A stretch of 64,000 bases of DNA. Origin: Aliicoccus persicus (lineage in GTDB: Bacteria > Bacillota > Bacilli > Staphylococcales > Salinicoccaceae). Shown piece after piece: positions 1 to 9,673 of the stretch. Both the position numbers and the translations under genes were made by a program. Where the stretch lies: positions 1 to 64,000 of the forward strand of contig NZ_FOIT01000007.1 of assembly GCF_900110815.1 (NCBI RefSeq). Reading direction: 5' to 3'. How positions within the stretch are numbered: position 1 is the stretch's first letter; the number at the start of each line of letters is the position of its first letter. The notes under the pieces are model-generated. The model saw nothing but the letters and a program-made list of their open reading frames with translations, did not search any database and was not told the origin of the DNA.

Positions 1-366
<366 letters not shown>

Positions 367-556
367 TAATTAGTAAACTATATTTTAGTTTATAGCTCGT
401 TTGCATTTTTTTACTTGGTTACCCCAAGTTGGTTATATACCAAAATTATTAGAATTAACGTTGACTTATTGTCATTCAGTTTTCAATGTGCAAATCCGCT
501 TTTTCAAGCGTTTTGTAAGCACTCCAAAACGTTCTAGTTTTCTCGAGTGCTTTACT

Positions 557-585
557 ATAGTATCACGCTGAATTTTTTAATGCAA
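557..585 (-). promoter_or_regulatory. rRNA operon promoter
   Basis: On the minus strand a -35 TTGCAT (585-580) and a -10 TACTAT (562-557) are separated by 17 bp. They lie about 190 bp upstream of the 16S 5' end, so the 367-549 stretch would be the rRNA leader. No other gene is visible in 367-619. Confidence 0.6.
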
Positions 586-619
586 GCTTTTTATCTTTTT
601 TCTTTTAAAGATTTTTCAC

Positions 620-1216
620 TTATAGTTCTGTCCTGAATTCCATCGCTTTTGACAGTGTTACTTCGTCCGCATACTCAAGATCTCCTCCGACTGGTAGACC
701 ATGTGCGAGACGTGTAATTTTTAATCCGAGCGGCTTGACCAATCTCGAAATATACATCGCAGTTGATTCGCCTTCGATATTTGGATTTGTCGCCATAATA
801 ATTTCTTTTACTTCTTCATCTTTCAAGCGCTCGAGCAATTGCGGGACGTTGATATCTTCTGGGCCCACACCATCCATCGGGCTAATTGCCCCATGTAAGA
901 CGTGGTAAAGTCCTTTGTACTCACGCATTCTTTCCATCATGATGACATCTTTTGTCTCTTGCACAACGCAGATGACTGAGCGATCGCGCTCTTTATCCTT
1001 ACATATATAACAAGGGTCAACTTCAGTTATATGTCCACAAGTCGAACAAAACGTCAGATCGCGTTTGACGTCCATCAGACTTTTAGAAAACTGTACGACA
1101 TCTTCTTCCTTCATATTAAGAACATAAAACGCCAGGCGAGCGGCCGTCTTAGGTCCAATGCCTGGCAGTTTCATGAAGCTATCAATTAATTTTGATATTG
1201 GCGCAGGGTAGTGCAT
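620..1216 (-). CDS. recR: Recombination protein RecR
   Basis: RecR acts with RecO and RecF to load RecA at single-strand gaps during recombinational repair. The 198-residue protein has the full family length. It shows an N-terminal helix-hairpin-helix ([17 protein letters not shown], residues 18-34), a four-cysteine zinc motif ([16 protein letters not shown], about 57-72) and a C-terminal Toprim region containing [15 protein letters not shown]. It follows ebfC by only 1 bp, so dnaX, ebfC and recR form the classical operon, transcribed toward the rRNA genes. Identification is secure. Confidence 0.97.
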   Translation of the reverse strand: MHYPAPISKLIDSFMKLPGIGPKTAARLAFYVLNMKEEDVVQFSKSLMDVKRDLTFCSTCGHITEVDPCYICKDKERDRSVICVVQETKDVIMMERMREYKGLYHVLHGAISPMDGVGPEDINVPQLLERLKDEEVKEIIMATNPNIEGESTAMYISRLVKPLGLKITRLAHGLPVGGDLEYADEVTLSKAMEFRTEL

Positions 1217-1217
1217 A

Positions 1218-1538
1218 TTACATCATCCCTGGAATGTTAAGACCTTGTGTATGTTTTCCTAATCGTTCAGACGTCAGTGCATCTGCTTTGTTCATCGCTT
1301 CGTTGATCGCTGCAACGATTAAGTCTTGTAACATTTCTACATCATCAGGATCTACAACTTCCTCATCGATTTCTACGTCCATGACTTCTTTGTGCCCATT
1401 CATGACAACTTTGACCATACCGCCACCAGCAGTACCTTCAACTGTTTCTTCTTTTAATTTTTCTTGCTCTTCAGCCATTTTCTTTTGCATCTTCTGCATC
1501 TGTTTCATCATGCCTTGCATATTGTTCATTCCACGCAT
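1218..1538 (-). CDS. ebfC: YbaB/EbfC family nucleoid-associated protein
   Basis: This small DNA-binding protein of 106 residues is conserved between dnaX and recR across bacteria. It has a Met/Gln/Lys-rich N-terminal helix (residues 1-25) followed by the YbaB core with [15 protein letters not shown] (about 38-52) and a C-terminal helix. The family forms dimers that bind DNA without strict sequence specificity. An AAGGGG Shine-Dalgarno lies upstream of the ATG at 1538. It is placed 58 bp after dnaX. Confidence 0.95.
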   Translation of the reverse strand: MRGMNNMQGMMKQMQKMQKKMAEEQEKLKEETVEGTAGGGMVKVVMNGHKEVMDVEIDEEVVDPDDVEMLQDLIVAAINEAMNKADALTSERLGKHTQGLNIPGMM

Positions 1539-1596
1539 TACTTACAGCCCCTTAATGAGTTTTCTTATTAATCTATTCATATATTACATGACACAG

Positions 1597-3228
1597 CTAT
1601 TCTGTTTCAACCATGTGACTTCCGAACATCTCTTTTGCGATGTCCGATGATTTTTTTTCTTGTTGTTGTGTACCTTGTTTCTGTTTCTTCTTATAATTTT
1701 CACGGAACACGTCAACTTGTTGTTGCCACTCTACATTTGGAATACCTCTGACTTCAATGTTACGGTCGATGACGCTCGCGATTGCTGACTCTATTCTTTT
1801 ACGCTTTTCTTCATCACGATTTAATATGTCACTTTGGACACCGTTGTCGAAACCAATCAACACCGCTTCATCACTTGCCGCAACAGGTTGCGTATGTTCA
1901 ATCATTGTAGATATTGAGAAATCTTGACTCTCGTTAACATGCGATAACACTTTCTGCCAATCCTGTTTCAATCGTTCCAAGTCTTCGCGGTTCGCATTGT
2001 TTAAAATCTTTTCAATTTCACGCTCAGTTAAACCGTTTTTCGTTGGCGTCACTTTTGGCTGTTGAACCGGTTCACTCGTCGGCTGCGCGTTGTTTTCAAG
2101 CATTTGCTCCAGCTGCCTAATTCGCGCTTCAAGTGGACCAAGGTCTACATTTGGAACATCTTGCTCTGTTGATGCTTTGATAACTTCTATCAATTTAATA
2201 ATGACAACTTCCAAGTGCACACTTGTGTTAACTGAGAAGCGCATCATCACCATCGCATCATTCAGCACATTGATCATCTTATACATTGTTTCTTCACTCG
2301 TATTGAAAAATGCATCGCCATCTTGTAACTGATTGCTCGTTTTTAAAATAATACTATCTCGGATAAAATACACGAGTTCATGAATCAATCGCGTCGGATC
2401 TTTACCTTCATCAATCAACCGATGATACATTTCAAATGCTTCTTTTGATTTAGACGCTTCAATCAATTTCATCCATTCACTTAACTGGTCAGTTTTAATC
2501 CCACCCGTAATCATCACGACATCATCTAGCGTCACGTTCTCCTGACTATATGCCAGCACTTGATCAAGAATCGATAGTGCATCACGCATACCACCTTCAG
2601 CCGTTCTTGCAATGTAAGCAAGTGCCTCATCATCATACGCTACGCCTTCAGTAGAAGCAACGTGTTCTAGATGCGAGATAATTTCAGTATGTTCAATCGC
2701 TTTAAAGTCAAAGCGTTGTGTTCTGGATATGATGGTTGCTGGAATTTTATGTGGCTCCGTTGTCGCCAAGATAAAGATCGCATGCGCCGGTGGTTCTTCC
2801 AACGTCTTGAGCAGCGCGTTGAATGCACCGATTGTTAACATATGCACCTCGTCTATAATGTAAACTTTGAATGTTGCTTCTGTCGGTGCGTACTTAATTT
2901 TGTCACGGATATTTCTAATTTCATCGACACCGTTGTTTGATGCCGCGTCAATTTCCATCACGTCATTTGCTGACCCATCCGTTATACTCTCACAGATGTG
3001 ACATGTGTTACACGGTTCTCCATTTGTCTGTTGTGGACAGTTCAAGGCTTTTGCAAAGACTTTTGCAATGCTCGTTTTACCCGTACCTCGCGGCCCACTA
3101 AATAAGTAAGCATGCGATTTTTTATCGCGTATAATCGCATTTTTCAGAGTTTTGGTGACATGTTTCTGTCCAACGACATCGTTAAATGTCTGCGGCCTAA
3201 ACGCACGGTACAACGCTTGATACTCCAT
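1597..3228 (-). CDS. dnaX: DNA polymerase III subunits gamma/tau
   Basis: DnaX is the clamp-loader ATPase that ties the replicative helicase to polymerase III. The chosen ATG (MEYQALYRAFRPQTF) follows GGAGGAG at good spacing; a longer frame reaches 3264 but lacks a ribosome site. The 543-residue product has Walker A GPRGTGKTS, a four-cysteine zinc module (CPQQTNGEPCNTCHIC), DEVHML Walker B and the sensor region ATTEPHKIPATIISR. The C-terminal part is a Gln/Pro/Glu-rich linker and tau-like domain. I saw no obvious frameshift signal for a separate gamma product. It heads the dnaX-ebfC-recR operon. Confidence 0.97.
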   Translation of the reverse strand: MEYQALYRAFRPQTFNDVVGQKHVTKTLKNAIIRDKKSHAYLFSGPRGTGKTSIAKVFAKALNCPQQTNGEPCNTCHICESITDGSANDVMEIDAASNNGVDEIRNIRDKIKYAPTEATFKVYIIDEVHMLTIGAFNALLKTLEEPPAHAIFILATTEPHKIPATIISRTQRFDFKAIEHTEIISHLEHVASTEGVAYDDEALAYIARTAEGGMRDALSILDQVLAYSQENVTLDDVVMITGGIKTDQLSEWMKLIEASKSKEAFEMYHRLIDEGKDPTRLIHELVYFIRDSIILKTSNQLQDGDAFFNTSEETMYKMINVLNDAMVMMRFSVNTSVHLEVVIIKLIEVIKASTEQDVPNVDLGPLEARIRQLEQMLENNAQPTSEPVQQPKVTPTKNGLTEREIEKILNNANREDLERLKQDWQKVLSHVNESQDFSISTMIEHTQPVAASDEAVLIGFDNGVQSDILNRDEEKRKRIESAIASVIDRNIEVRGIPNVEWQQQVDVFRENYKKKQKQGTQQQEKKSSDIAKEMFGSHMVETE

Positions 3229-3305
3229 AAAACGACTCCTCCACACAGATATTATTATGTTCATAATTATAACATAGTCGGTGTATTTCTCTCTCTTTAA
3301 ACAAG

Positions 3306-3331
3306 AAAAAACTCCGTCCTATGGACGAAGT
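3306..3331 (-). terminator. Terminator of the SRP RNA gene
   Basis: On the minus strand the stem CTTCGTCC / GGACGGAG with a short ATA loop is followed by TTTTTT. It lies just after the SRP RNA 3' end and before dnaX. Confidence 0.75.
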
Positions 3332-3342
3332 TTAATTATGTA

Positions 3343-3609
3343 GCCGTGCACCGTTATCTCGACAGCCACATCAAGCGTTACTTCTATACCTCGCTCAAGT
3401 TCGGCAACCCTACGGCACATAAGATGAGTTGCTTAATGCTGCTACCTTCCGGTCCTGACATGGTTCACAACGTCCTATTGCATAGGACCGAACTCTCAAC
3501 ACGAGAATATAAAAGGCAGACCATAATGTGGACAGCCTCAAAAACGGATCTAGGCCCTGCTAGAGCGGATTGCAGGTACAGGGTTCCGCTACTCCCCCAC
3601 TTAGCACGG
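3343..3609 (-). ncRNA. ffs: Signal recognition particle RNA, long Bacillus type
   Basis: The minus strand contains the SRP domain IV loop GTCAGGACCGGAAGGTAGCA near 3445-3465, the Ffh-binding hallmark. The 5' end CCGTGC (near 3609) pairs with GCACGG near 3345, closing a ~267 nt RNA like the 6S-type scRNA of Bacillus rather than the short 4.5S RNA. Location directly upstream of dnaX is the usual gram-positive arrangement. The ends are taken from the terminal pairing and are approximate. Confidence 0.93.
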
Positions 3610-3670
3610 TATTTAACATAATATCAAAGTAAAAGTTCAAATGCAATTGATTCATGAGCAGTTTATACAA

Positions 3671-4243
3671 TTAATCTTGAATATGTGTATAACCTTCGTC
3701 AATAAAGAATTCAATCGCATCTTCAACCGTTGTATCGCGCGTTAGAATCGGTATTTCATTCATAAACAAGCTATTTAACGTTTCTATTTCATCACGTTGG
3801 TTACGGTAGTCGATGATCATTTTCTCAGTACCACCGACGTAAATTAACTCTGTCTCATATGTGACATCATAGATGCTTGAATAGTCTGCTGTTAGGTTCG
3901 CTTCCTCTTCTGTTGCACTTTCAAGCGTTAGCCCAACATCTTCAAAGTTTGCTGAGTTCTCTGTTGTTTGTTGTAACACAACGTTATCTTCAAATTCTAA
4001 AGTTACATTCGATGTCACTCCAGATTCAACACGTTCAAATTTCTCAAGACCTAAGCCTTGGTATTCTTCCGGAATGTCTTCAACTGGTTCTGTATCTTCA
4101 GCATCTTCAGAAACTTTTGTTTCTTCTGTATCACTTGCTGCTTCATCCGTATCTAATGTAATTGGGTCACGATCATTCGAATCATTATTACACCCTACAA
4201 TGAAGAAAACTGATACGAGCATAAGCATTAATAATTTTCTCAT
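3671..4243 (-). CDS. YehR-like (DUF1307) lipoprotein
   Basis: This is a 190-residue lipoprotein: residues 1-18 form a signal peptide ending in the lipobox FIVGC (Cys18). An acidic Asp/Glu/Thr linker of about 40 residues follows, then a globular domain starting near FERVESGVTSNVTLEFEDN. The stretch with QQTTEN, the later YSSIYDVTYETELI and MIIDYRN resembles DUF1307/YehR lipoproteins, whose function is not established. It is monocistronic, between the SRP RNA and a VOC gene. The family call comes from pattern memory only. Confidence 0.6.
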   Translation of the reverse strand: MRKLLMLMLVSVFFIVGCNNDSNDRDPITLDTDEAASDTEETKVSEDAEDTEPVEDIPEEYQGLGLEKFERVESGVTSNVTLEFEDNVVLQQTTENSANFEDVGLTLESATEEEANLTADYSSIYDVTYETELIYVGGTEKMIIDYRNQRDEIETLNSLFMNEIPILTRDTTVEDAIEFFIDEGYTHIQD

Positions 4244-4353
4244 AAGTACTTCCTTTCAATAATATCTCTACAAATACCTACCTAGTATAGAGATTAATTA
4301 TTGCAAAGGAAAGTGAATTGCATTACATTTGTATAACATTTTTTTACAATAAA

Positions 4354-4728
4354 CTATTCAAATTCTAATTCTTTTGCTTCTTTAATACGGAAAACATACT
4401 GGTCAGGATCGTTAAATGTGAACGTACGAACGCCATTTACTTCCTCTACATTGCCAACAGTCAAAGTCTCACTTAACGTTTCATATACTTCGTCAAAACG
4501 CATCGTATTGAAAATGAGCATTGGTGCTACTTGTTTCACACCATTCTGCTTTTGGAGTACGAGTGTCGTTTCTGCATTTAAATGTGCGCCGACTTCAACG
4601 ACCGGTTCATTCGTTTCAGAAGCTGTCGTGCGATTGACAATAACAAATCCTAGCTTTTCTTCCCAAAACTTTGCTGATGCTTCCTCATCACTAACAGCTA
4701 AAACCACTTGACTTAAATTTCTGATCAT
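4354..4728 (-). CDS. VOC (glyoxalase/bleomycin resistance) superfamily protein
   Basis: The 124-residue protein has the βαβββ pattern of the vicinal oxygen chelate fold. It begins MIRNLSQVVLAVSDEEASAK and contains FWEEKLGFVIV near residues 22-32, a typical VOC helix and strand. The C-terminal FTFNDPDQYVFRI matches the usual 'DPDGN' element, with Gln in place of Gly. A start at 4728 fits the AAGGAG site 8 bp upstream better than the GTG at 4737. The substrate cannot be told. The downstream secreted-protein gene lies only 12 bp upstream of this start, so these genes may be cotranscribed. Confidence 0.75.
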   Translation of the reverse strand: MIRNLSQVVLAVSDEEASAKFWEEKLGFVIVNRTTASETNEPVVEVGAHLNAETTLVLQKQNGVKQVAPMLIFNTMRFDEVYETLSETLTVGNVEEVNGVRTFTFNDPDQYVFRIKEAKELEFE

Positions 4729-4740
4729 CTGATTCACTCC

Positions 4741-5643
4741 TTATTCTTCTGATTCTGTTTCTTCTGTATCTTCAGCTTCATCATCTTCTTCATATTCAAA
4801 TGCATTTTCATCGTACATCTCATCTAGATTTTCATACATGTCATGATCGTAGTAATACGTATAATATTCTGTGCGATATGACTGTTCATCGACATTGTTC
4901 ACTGCATCTGTAACAAGGCCGTTGTAATCAATACGTGACGTTTCCTTTTTGATGAGAACAATATATGAATACTCGAAACTATCCTCGACAAGCGAGTCCA
5001 GCGACCAACCCGATTGCGTTAAGAATTGGTTCTCTAACTCAGGTAATGCTTCAGAAACAAAAATAAAATACTCAACATTTTCATAAATATCAAATGCATC
5101 AATATTACTTGCTAAATTTTCGTAAATATTGTCGTAACGCTCAATCATAATATCGTCATCTGTAAAACCTGATGTCGTATAATCAATAAATGACCCTGAG
5201 ACAGTATCATATAAATACATCTCATTATTAATAGAGTTCATATATGATTGTGGTGCTAAAATATTACGCTCACTATCTGTACGATACCGTTCCACTTCCA
5301 ACTGTGAGCCCTCTTCATGGACCAATGATTGAGTGAACGTCGTCGTTACAAGCGATTCATCAACCGGTGTGTCACCCTCTGTGACTTGACCTGAGTAAAA
5401 GCTAGAAAAAGCTAAATACGTACTCACATCTTCCGCCTCTGCTAAAACATCTTCTATGTCTTCTTCAAATGGCGTCGCACCATTCATCAGTTCTAATAAC
5501 CATTCAATTTCTTCAGATTCAGGCGTGAAGTTGACTATCGATTCTTCGACCTCATCATCCGTTTCTTCTTCTTGTGCATATGCAGTCGTAGATAAAACAC
5601 CTACACACAGTACACAAGAGAGTGTATAAATTAATTTCTTCAT
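4741..5643 (-). CDS. Secreted acidic protein of unknown function
   Basis: The 300-residue product starts at the ATG at 5643, behind GGAGG. Residues 1-23 are a Sec signal peptide ending near TAYAQ. The mature protein is strongly acidic, with an Asp/Glu-rich start and a C-terminal tail of about 25 residues that is almost all Glu, Asp and Thr. The middle (SQLEVERYRTDSERN, SYMNSINNEMYLYDT) resembles the LolA/LppX-like lipid-carrier folds of gram-positive lipoproteins, but that is weak inference. It follows the next secreted gene by ~30 bp, so the two are probably an operon. Confidence 0.7.
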   Translation of the reverse strand: MKKLIYTLSCVLCVGVLSTTAYAQEEETDDEVEESIVNFTPESEEIEWLLELMNGATPFEEDIEDVLAEAEDVSTYLAFSSFYSGQVTEGDTPVDESLVTTTFTQSLVHEEGSQLEVERYRTDSERNILAPQSYMNSINNEMYLYDTVSGSFIDYTTSGFTDDDIMIERYDNIYENLASNIDAFDIYENVEYFIFVSEALPELENQFLTQSGWSLDSLVEDSFEYSYIVLIKKETSRIDYNGLVTDAVNNVDEQSYRTEYYTYYYDHDMYENLDEMYDENAFEYEEDDEAEDTEETESEE

Positions 5644-5673
5644 ATGTAATGCCTCCACAATTTCTAACAATCA

Positions 5674-7425
5674 TTATTTATCTACCGAAATAATAACATA
5701 ACCTAAGCCCACATATTCATCAATTACATCATTCATCCGTCTGTCTTCACTATCCTCATCAACAGAATTCAAGAGACCCGCTTCAAATTTAAGTTCTATT
5801 TGACCATGATGTGCATGCTCTAAAATCACCTGTGTCGATTCTGAACTCACTTCATTCGGATGATAACGGTACCCCTCCTCAATCAATGTCTGATGCACAT
5901 TTGAAAGACGATAGCTCATATATATAGGTAATAACTCTTCGGCGATAGGAATATAAGACTCTGGTAATGAGAATGCAGTGTAGTCAATCCCAACTTGATA
6001 ATATATCGTATCCTCATTACTCGATACGCTACTATTATAACCAGAAATATTATCCATCAGTTGATACCGATTGTATTCCTCTTCTAATCGAAACGCCAAA
6101 TCAAATGGTGTTTCAGTATGTTCCATATAAATGTGAGATATAACACCATCTTGATGAATGATATTGATCTTTGCATCCGAATCTTGATACACGGCAACAT
6201 TGCCATAGCTTGAGTATTGATGCAGTGAGACACTATCTCCAAATTCATTTGGAATTTCTTCTTCAATAATTTCTTCATCTGGTGCGTCATCAAGTTCTTC
6301 TGTTATATCTTCTTGCTCTTCAGATTCTTCCTCGGTCTCTTCGACTTCATCAGGTTCAATGTCTTCATTTATTATTTCTTGTTCTTCTGATTCTTCTTCA
6401 ATAATTTCTTCTTCCAGCTCGTCTTCAATCTCTTCATCTAACTCTTCCTCAGGCGCTTCGATTATATCATCTACAATATCCGGATAATTCTCTTCAAGGG
6501 CAATCTCTGAAGCATCGTTATATAGTTGCTCGAAATCAATACTTGAGTTTCTATCAAACTCAGGAGAATTATTCGTGTGTCGAATCACTTCATAACCCCG
6601 AGAAATATAATTGTTGACTCTCTCTTCAACGGCGTCCACACCATTTGGATAACGCGTATAATATTCCGCTTCATCAAGGTTATACAAATTCATAAAAAAC
6701 GTTTGGGGAGATAATAAGTAAAACCTAACTTCTGTTGTCTCTCCTAAAAACTCATCTTCAACATAATAATTGTATGCATACCCTTCACTGTTGACGCGTT
6801 GTCTATGATTTTCGGCATATTGAATGAAATCATCAACAGTTTCAAAACCGTAATATTCAAGTGATGGTTCCAACAACGATGTCATAATAAATATTCGCTC
6901 ACCGATGTAATCTATTTCAACACGATTAAACAATGTGTCATCTTCATATTCCAAAACGATATTTCCACTTACATATAAATCATCCGTTAAAATAAAATTC
7001 TCTTCAGCCGGGTATCGATCTGTACGAGTGAACCCCTGTTGAATCAGCGTGTTGATTTGTTCGGTAAGACTCAAATGTTCAGATGTGACACCAAAATCAA
7101 CAACTAACAATTCTTCAATAATACTCGGTGTTATTGAGTAAAAGTGTTTGAATCCATCTCTACTATTATAATTTTGCGAGCGAACGCCCATAGCGATATT
7201 CGCTAAGCTTTCACTTTCAAACTGCTGGTATTGATACGTCGTTCTACTTGCTGTAGACATTCGACTGACAGTGTCTCCATTTGCAACGATCTCTGTAAAT
7301 ATCGTTGCGTCTTCAGTTTCTAACTTAAATAAATAAGATTCTGCATCCGTTGCTTTAACATGTGTTGCAAACAGAAGTACGATCAGAACAGAAGAAAATA
7401 AGGCGATAAAAAATCGAATGAGCAA
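5674..7425 (-). CDS. Large secreted acidic protein with Glu-rich linker, unknown function
   Basis: A TTG start at 7425 is preferred because CGGAGG sits 7 bp upstream; this gives 583 residues beginning MLIRFFIALFSSVLIVLL, a signal peptide cleaved near VKATDA. Two tyrosine-rich globular parts (about 30-310 and 405-583) are joined by a roughly 90-residue linker made almost wholly of Glu, Asp and Ile. No cell-wall sorting signal or catalytic motif is visible. With its neighbour it forms a pair of very acidic exported proteins, as is common in salt-tolerant bacteria. I do not recognise a family. Confidence 0.7.
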   Translation of the reverse strand: MLIRFFIALFSSVLIVLLFATHVKATDAESYLFKLETEDATIFTEIVANGDTVSRMSTASRTTYQYQQFESESLANIAMGVRSQNYNSRDGFKHFYSITPSIIEELLVVDFGVTSEHLSLTEQINTLIQQGFTRTDRYPAEENFILTDDLYVSGNIVLEYEDDTLFNRVEIDYIGERIFIMTSLLEPSLEYYGFETVDDFIQYAENHRQRVNSEGYAYNYYVEDEFLGETTEVRFYLLSPQTFFMNLYNLDEAEYYTRYPNGVDAVEERVNNYISRGYEVIRHTNNSPEFDRNSSIDFEQLYNDASEIALEENYPDIVDDIIEAPEEELDEEIEDELEEEIIEEESEEQEIINEDIEPDEVEETEEESEEQEDITEELDDAPDEEIIEEEIPNEFGDSVSLHQYSSYGNVAVYQDSDAKINIIHQDGVISHIYMEHTETPFDLAFRLEEEYNRYQLMDNISGYNSSVSSNEDTIYYQVGIDYTAFSLPESYIPIAEELLPIYMSYRLSNVHQTLIEEGYRYHPNEVSSESTQVILEHAHHGQIELKFEAGLLNSVDEDSEDRRMNDVIDEYVGLGYVIISVDK

Positions 7426-7674
7426 TGAATAGCCTCCGTTCAAAGTTGAGTTATGTTTAATTATAATAGGAATATTTAAAAATAGAAGTGTAATAAGTAA
7501 ATATTTCTGTCGATAAAATACGTCTAATGTTTACATAATTGTGAGTATTTTGGATGAAACTGGATATAGCTTTCAAAAACATCAAAAATTGAGATAAGTG
7601 GTTTAGATTATGTCTACAAAAATAAAGTTATAAAAAGTAAAACTTACATATTGAGTATGTACCATTTCACATCT

Positions 7675-7704
7675 TTGTCATACTTTAATTCTTACGTGTA
7701 TAAT
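7675..7704 (+). promoter_or_regulatory. Promoter of the MFS gene
   Basis: TTGTCA (7675-7680) and TATAAT (7699-7704) with 18 bp spacing lie 32 bp before the MFS start codon. The rest of 7426-7674 shows nothing else I can support. Confidence 0.65.
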
Positions 7705-7736
7705 AGACATATTATATTTCTAAAAGGTTGTTACAT

Positions 7737-9146
7737 ATGGAAATTTCTAAGCCAGAGAGACGTTTTATCATTTCGATTATTGTCGTAAGTGCGATCGTTG
7801 TTATCCTCAATCAAACCTTACTTCTTACGGCAATTCCTGAAATCATGAATGATTTGAATATTGAATTTGCTCAGGCGCAGTGGTTAAATACGGCGTTCTT
7901 TTTAGTGAACGGTATTATGATTCCGGTCTCAGCATTTTTCATAAATAAATTTACGACTCGTTCGCTCTTTTTAGTTGCGATGGGTATTTTTATGACAGGT
8001 ACTTTAATCGCAGCACTATCTAGTGATTATTTTGTCTTGCTTGCAGGTCGTATTATTCAAGCGATTTCCGCTGGTATTATGATGCCGTTGACTCAAGTCA
8101 TTTTACTTAATCTATTCCCTGTTTCTAAGCGAGGAAGAGCGATGGGTTTATTCGGTATGGTCATCGGTGTTGCACCAGCTGTTGGTCCTGTACTCGGTGG
8201 TTTTGTTGTTCAATCATTCGAATGGAGCATGTTGTTCTGGATCGTCTTACCGATCGCTGCTGCAAACTTTATCTTCGCGGCATTTACGATGCGTAATGTC
8301 ACAACCCAGACAAATCCGAAATTCGATTTATTGAGTTTAGTTCTTTCTATATTAGGTTTCGGTAGTTTGTTATATGGATTTTCAGCAGCAGGTACGATGG
8401 GCTGGTCTGATCCATTCGTAATCGGTTCACTTATTTTTGGAGCAATTCTCGTCTCTGTATTTGTCAGACGTCAATTGAATCTTGAACAACCGATTTTGCA
8501 ATTACGCGTGATGAAATCTCGTGCATTCACATTGAGTTCGGTCATTGCGATTGTCTTTTTCACATCGATTATTAGTGGAAATAATATACTGCCTGTCTTT
8601 ATGCAAGAGATGCTCGATTACACACCACTTGAATCTGGTCTTGCAATTTTACCAGGGGCATTCATCATGGGACTGATCATGCCGATTGCAGGTTACATAT
8701 TTGATAGATATGGTATTAAGTACCTGACCATTCTTGGCTCAGGCATGCTGCTTATCACATCAGTCATGATGGCATTTTTAGATGAAAATTCTTCATTCTG
8801 GGCGATTACGATTATTTATACATTACGACTCGTGTCCGTCGGCTTTGCAATGATGCCACTTACAACTTATGCGATGAACTCGATCAGCAACCGTTTGATT
8901 CCAGATGGTACCGCACTGAACAATACGATGCGCCAGATTGGAGCGTCACTATTCACTGCGATTATGGTAACGATTATGACATTGATACCCGCGTCAATCG
9001 ATGGCGCGTCGCCGAGCATTGAATCTCAAGTGTTGGGTGTAAATGCGACCTTCTTATTCAGTGGATTCTTGGCATTACTCGCACTGATCATGGCATTTTT
9101 CTTAAAAGAATTGAAAGATATTCCCGAAGAGGATATTGTGGAATAG
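7737..9146 (+). CDS. DHA2-family MFS drug exporter (EmrB/QacA/LmrB type)
   Basis: This 469-residue membrane protein has about 14 hydrophobic segments and belongs to the 14-TMS drug:H+ antiporter family. Seen motifs are the motif C-like GVAPAVGPVLGGFVVQ (about 145-160) and QWLNTAFFLVNGIMIPVSAF in TM2. The ATG at 7737 is chosen over the upstream TTG because AAAGG is at proper spacing. It probably exports lipophilic drugs or metabolites across the cytoplasmic membrane; the substrate cannot be read from sequence. It has its own promoter and a strong terminator, so it is a single-gene unit. Confidence 0.85.
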   Translation: MEISKPERRFIISIIVVSAIVVILNQTLLLTAIPEIMNDLNIEFAQAQWLNTAFFLVNGIMIPVSAFFINKFTTRSLFLVAMGIFMTGTLIAALSSDYFVLLAGRIIQAISAGIMMPLTQVILLNLFPVSKRGRAMGLFGMVIGVAPAVGPVLGGFVVQSFEWSMLFWIVLPIAAANFIFAAFTMRNVTTQTNPKFDLLSLVLSILGFGSLLYGFSAAGTMGWSDPFVIGSLIFGAILVSVFVRRQLNLEQPILQLRVMKSRAFTLSSVIAIVFFTSIISGNNILPVFMQEMLDYTPLESGLAILPGAFIMGLIMPIAGYIFDRYGIKYLTILGSGMLLITSVMMAFLDENSSFWAITIIYTLRLVSVGFAMMPLTTYAMNSISNRLIPDGTALNNTMRQIGASLFTAIMVTIMTLIPASIDGASPSIESQVLGVNATFLFSGFLALLALIMAFFLKELKDIPEEDIVE

Positions 9147-9170
9147 TTTTTGTTTTAAATATAGAGAAAC

Positions 9171-9210
9171 GGATTTGGAATTAGTAAGATAAAGTTCCAA
9201 ATCCTTTTTT
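9171..9210 (+). terminator. Terminator of the MFS gene
   Basis: GGATTTGGAA (9171-9180) pairs perfectly with TTCCAAATCC (9195-9204), followed by TTTTTT. Confidence 0.9.
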
Positions 9211-9230
9211 GTGGTTTTTAGGGGTTTTGA

Positions 9231-9548
9231 GTGACTGTGAGCGAGGCTCATTGGCGCGTAAATCAATCTGCGTGTCTGTGAGCGAACCTCATTGGAACGT
9301 AAATCAATCTGCGTGTCTGTGAGCGAACTTCATTGGAACGTAAATCCGCTTGCGTGTCTGTGAGCGAGTTTCATTGGAACGCAAATCAATCTACGTGTCT
9401 GTGAGCGAACCTCATTGACGCGTAAATCAATCTGCGTGTCCGTGAGCGAGGCTCATTGGAACGTAAACCCGTTTGCGTGTCTGTGAGCGAACTTCATTGG
9501 AACGTAAATCCGTTTGCGTGTCTGTGAGCGAGTTTCATTGGCACGAAA
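9231..9548. repeat. 41-bp tandem repeat, seven full units and part of an eighth
   Basis: Units begin at 9231, 9272, 9313 and so on every 41 bp. Each starts with a GTGTCTGTGAGCGA-like core and contains TTCATTGGAACGTAAAT with small changes. Variants seem to alternate in blocks (GAACC, GAACTT, GAGTTT), suggesting duplication of two- or three-unit groups. No spacer diversity is present, so it is not CRISPR. It fills most of the gap between the MFS terminator and the next gene. Confidence 0.95.
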
Positions 9549-9569
9549 ACTACCAAAATCCACTCCATC

Positions 9570-9657
9570 TGCCAATTCACAGCGTTTTCACATACCGAAT
9601 TGGCAACAAAAAGAAAAACCTGCCAATTCACAGCAATTTCACACCCCGAATTGGCAG
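9570..9657. repeat. Two copies of a GCCAATTC / GAATTGGC dyad element
   Basis: Two ~36 bp units share TGCCAATTCACAGC and CCGAATTGGCA. Each forms a stem: TGCCAATTC 9570-9578 with 9597-9605, and CTGCCAATTC 9620-9629 with 9648-9657. The second stem may also end transcription of the small minus-strand gene that stops at 9674. Confidence 0.85.
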
Positions 9658-9673
9658 GCACTCCTCAAACAAC

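Noticed and set aside
1597-3228. Programmed frameshift in dnaX
   Set aside because: I saw no A-rich slippery sequence with a following hairpin at the expected domain III/IV border, and most Firmicutes do not use it.
3346-3621. 91-residue open frame
   Set aside because: It overlaps the SRP RNA gene on the opposite strand and has no coding character.
9231-9548. CRISPR-like array
   Set aside because: The repeats are contiguous with no unique spacers, and no cas genes are present.
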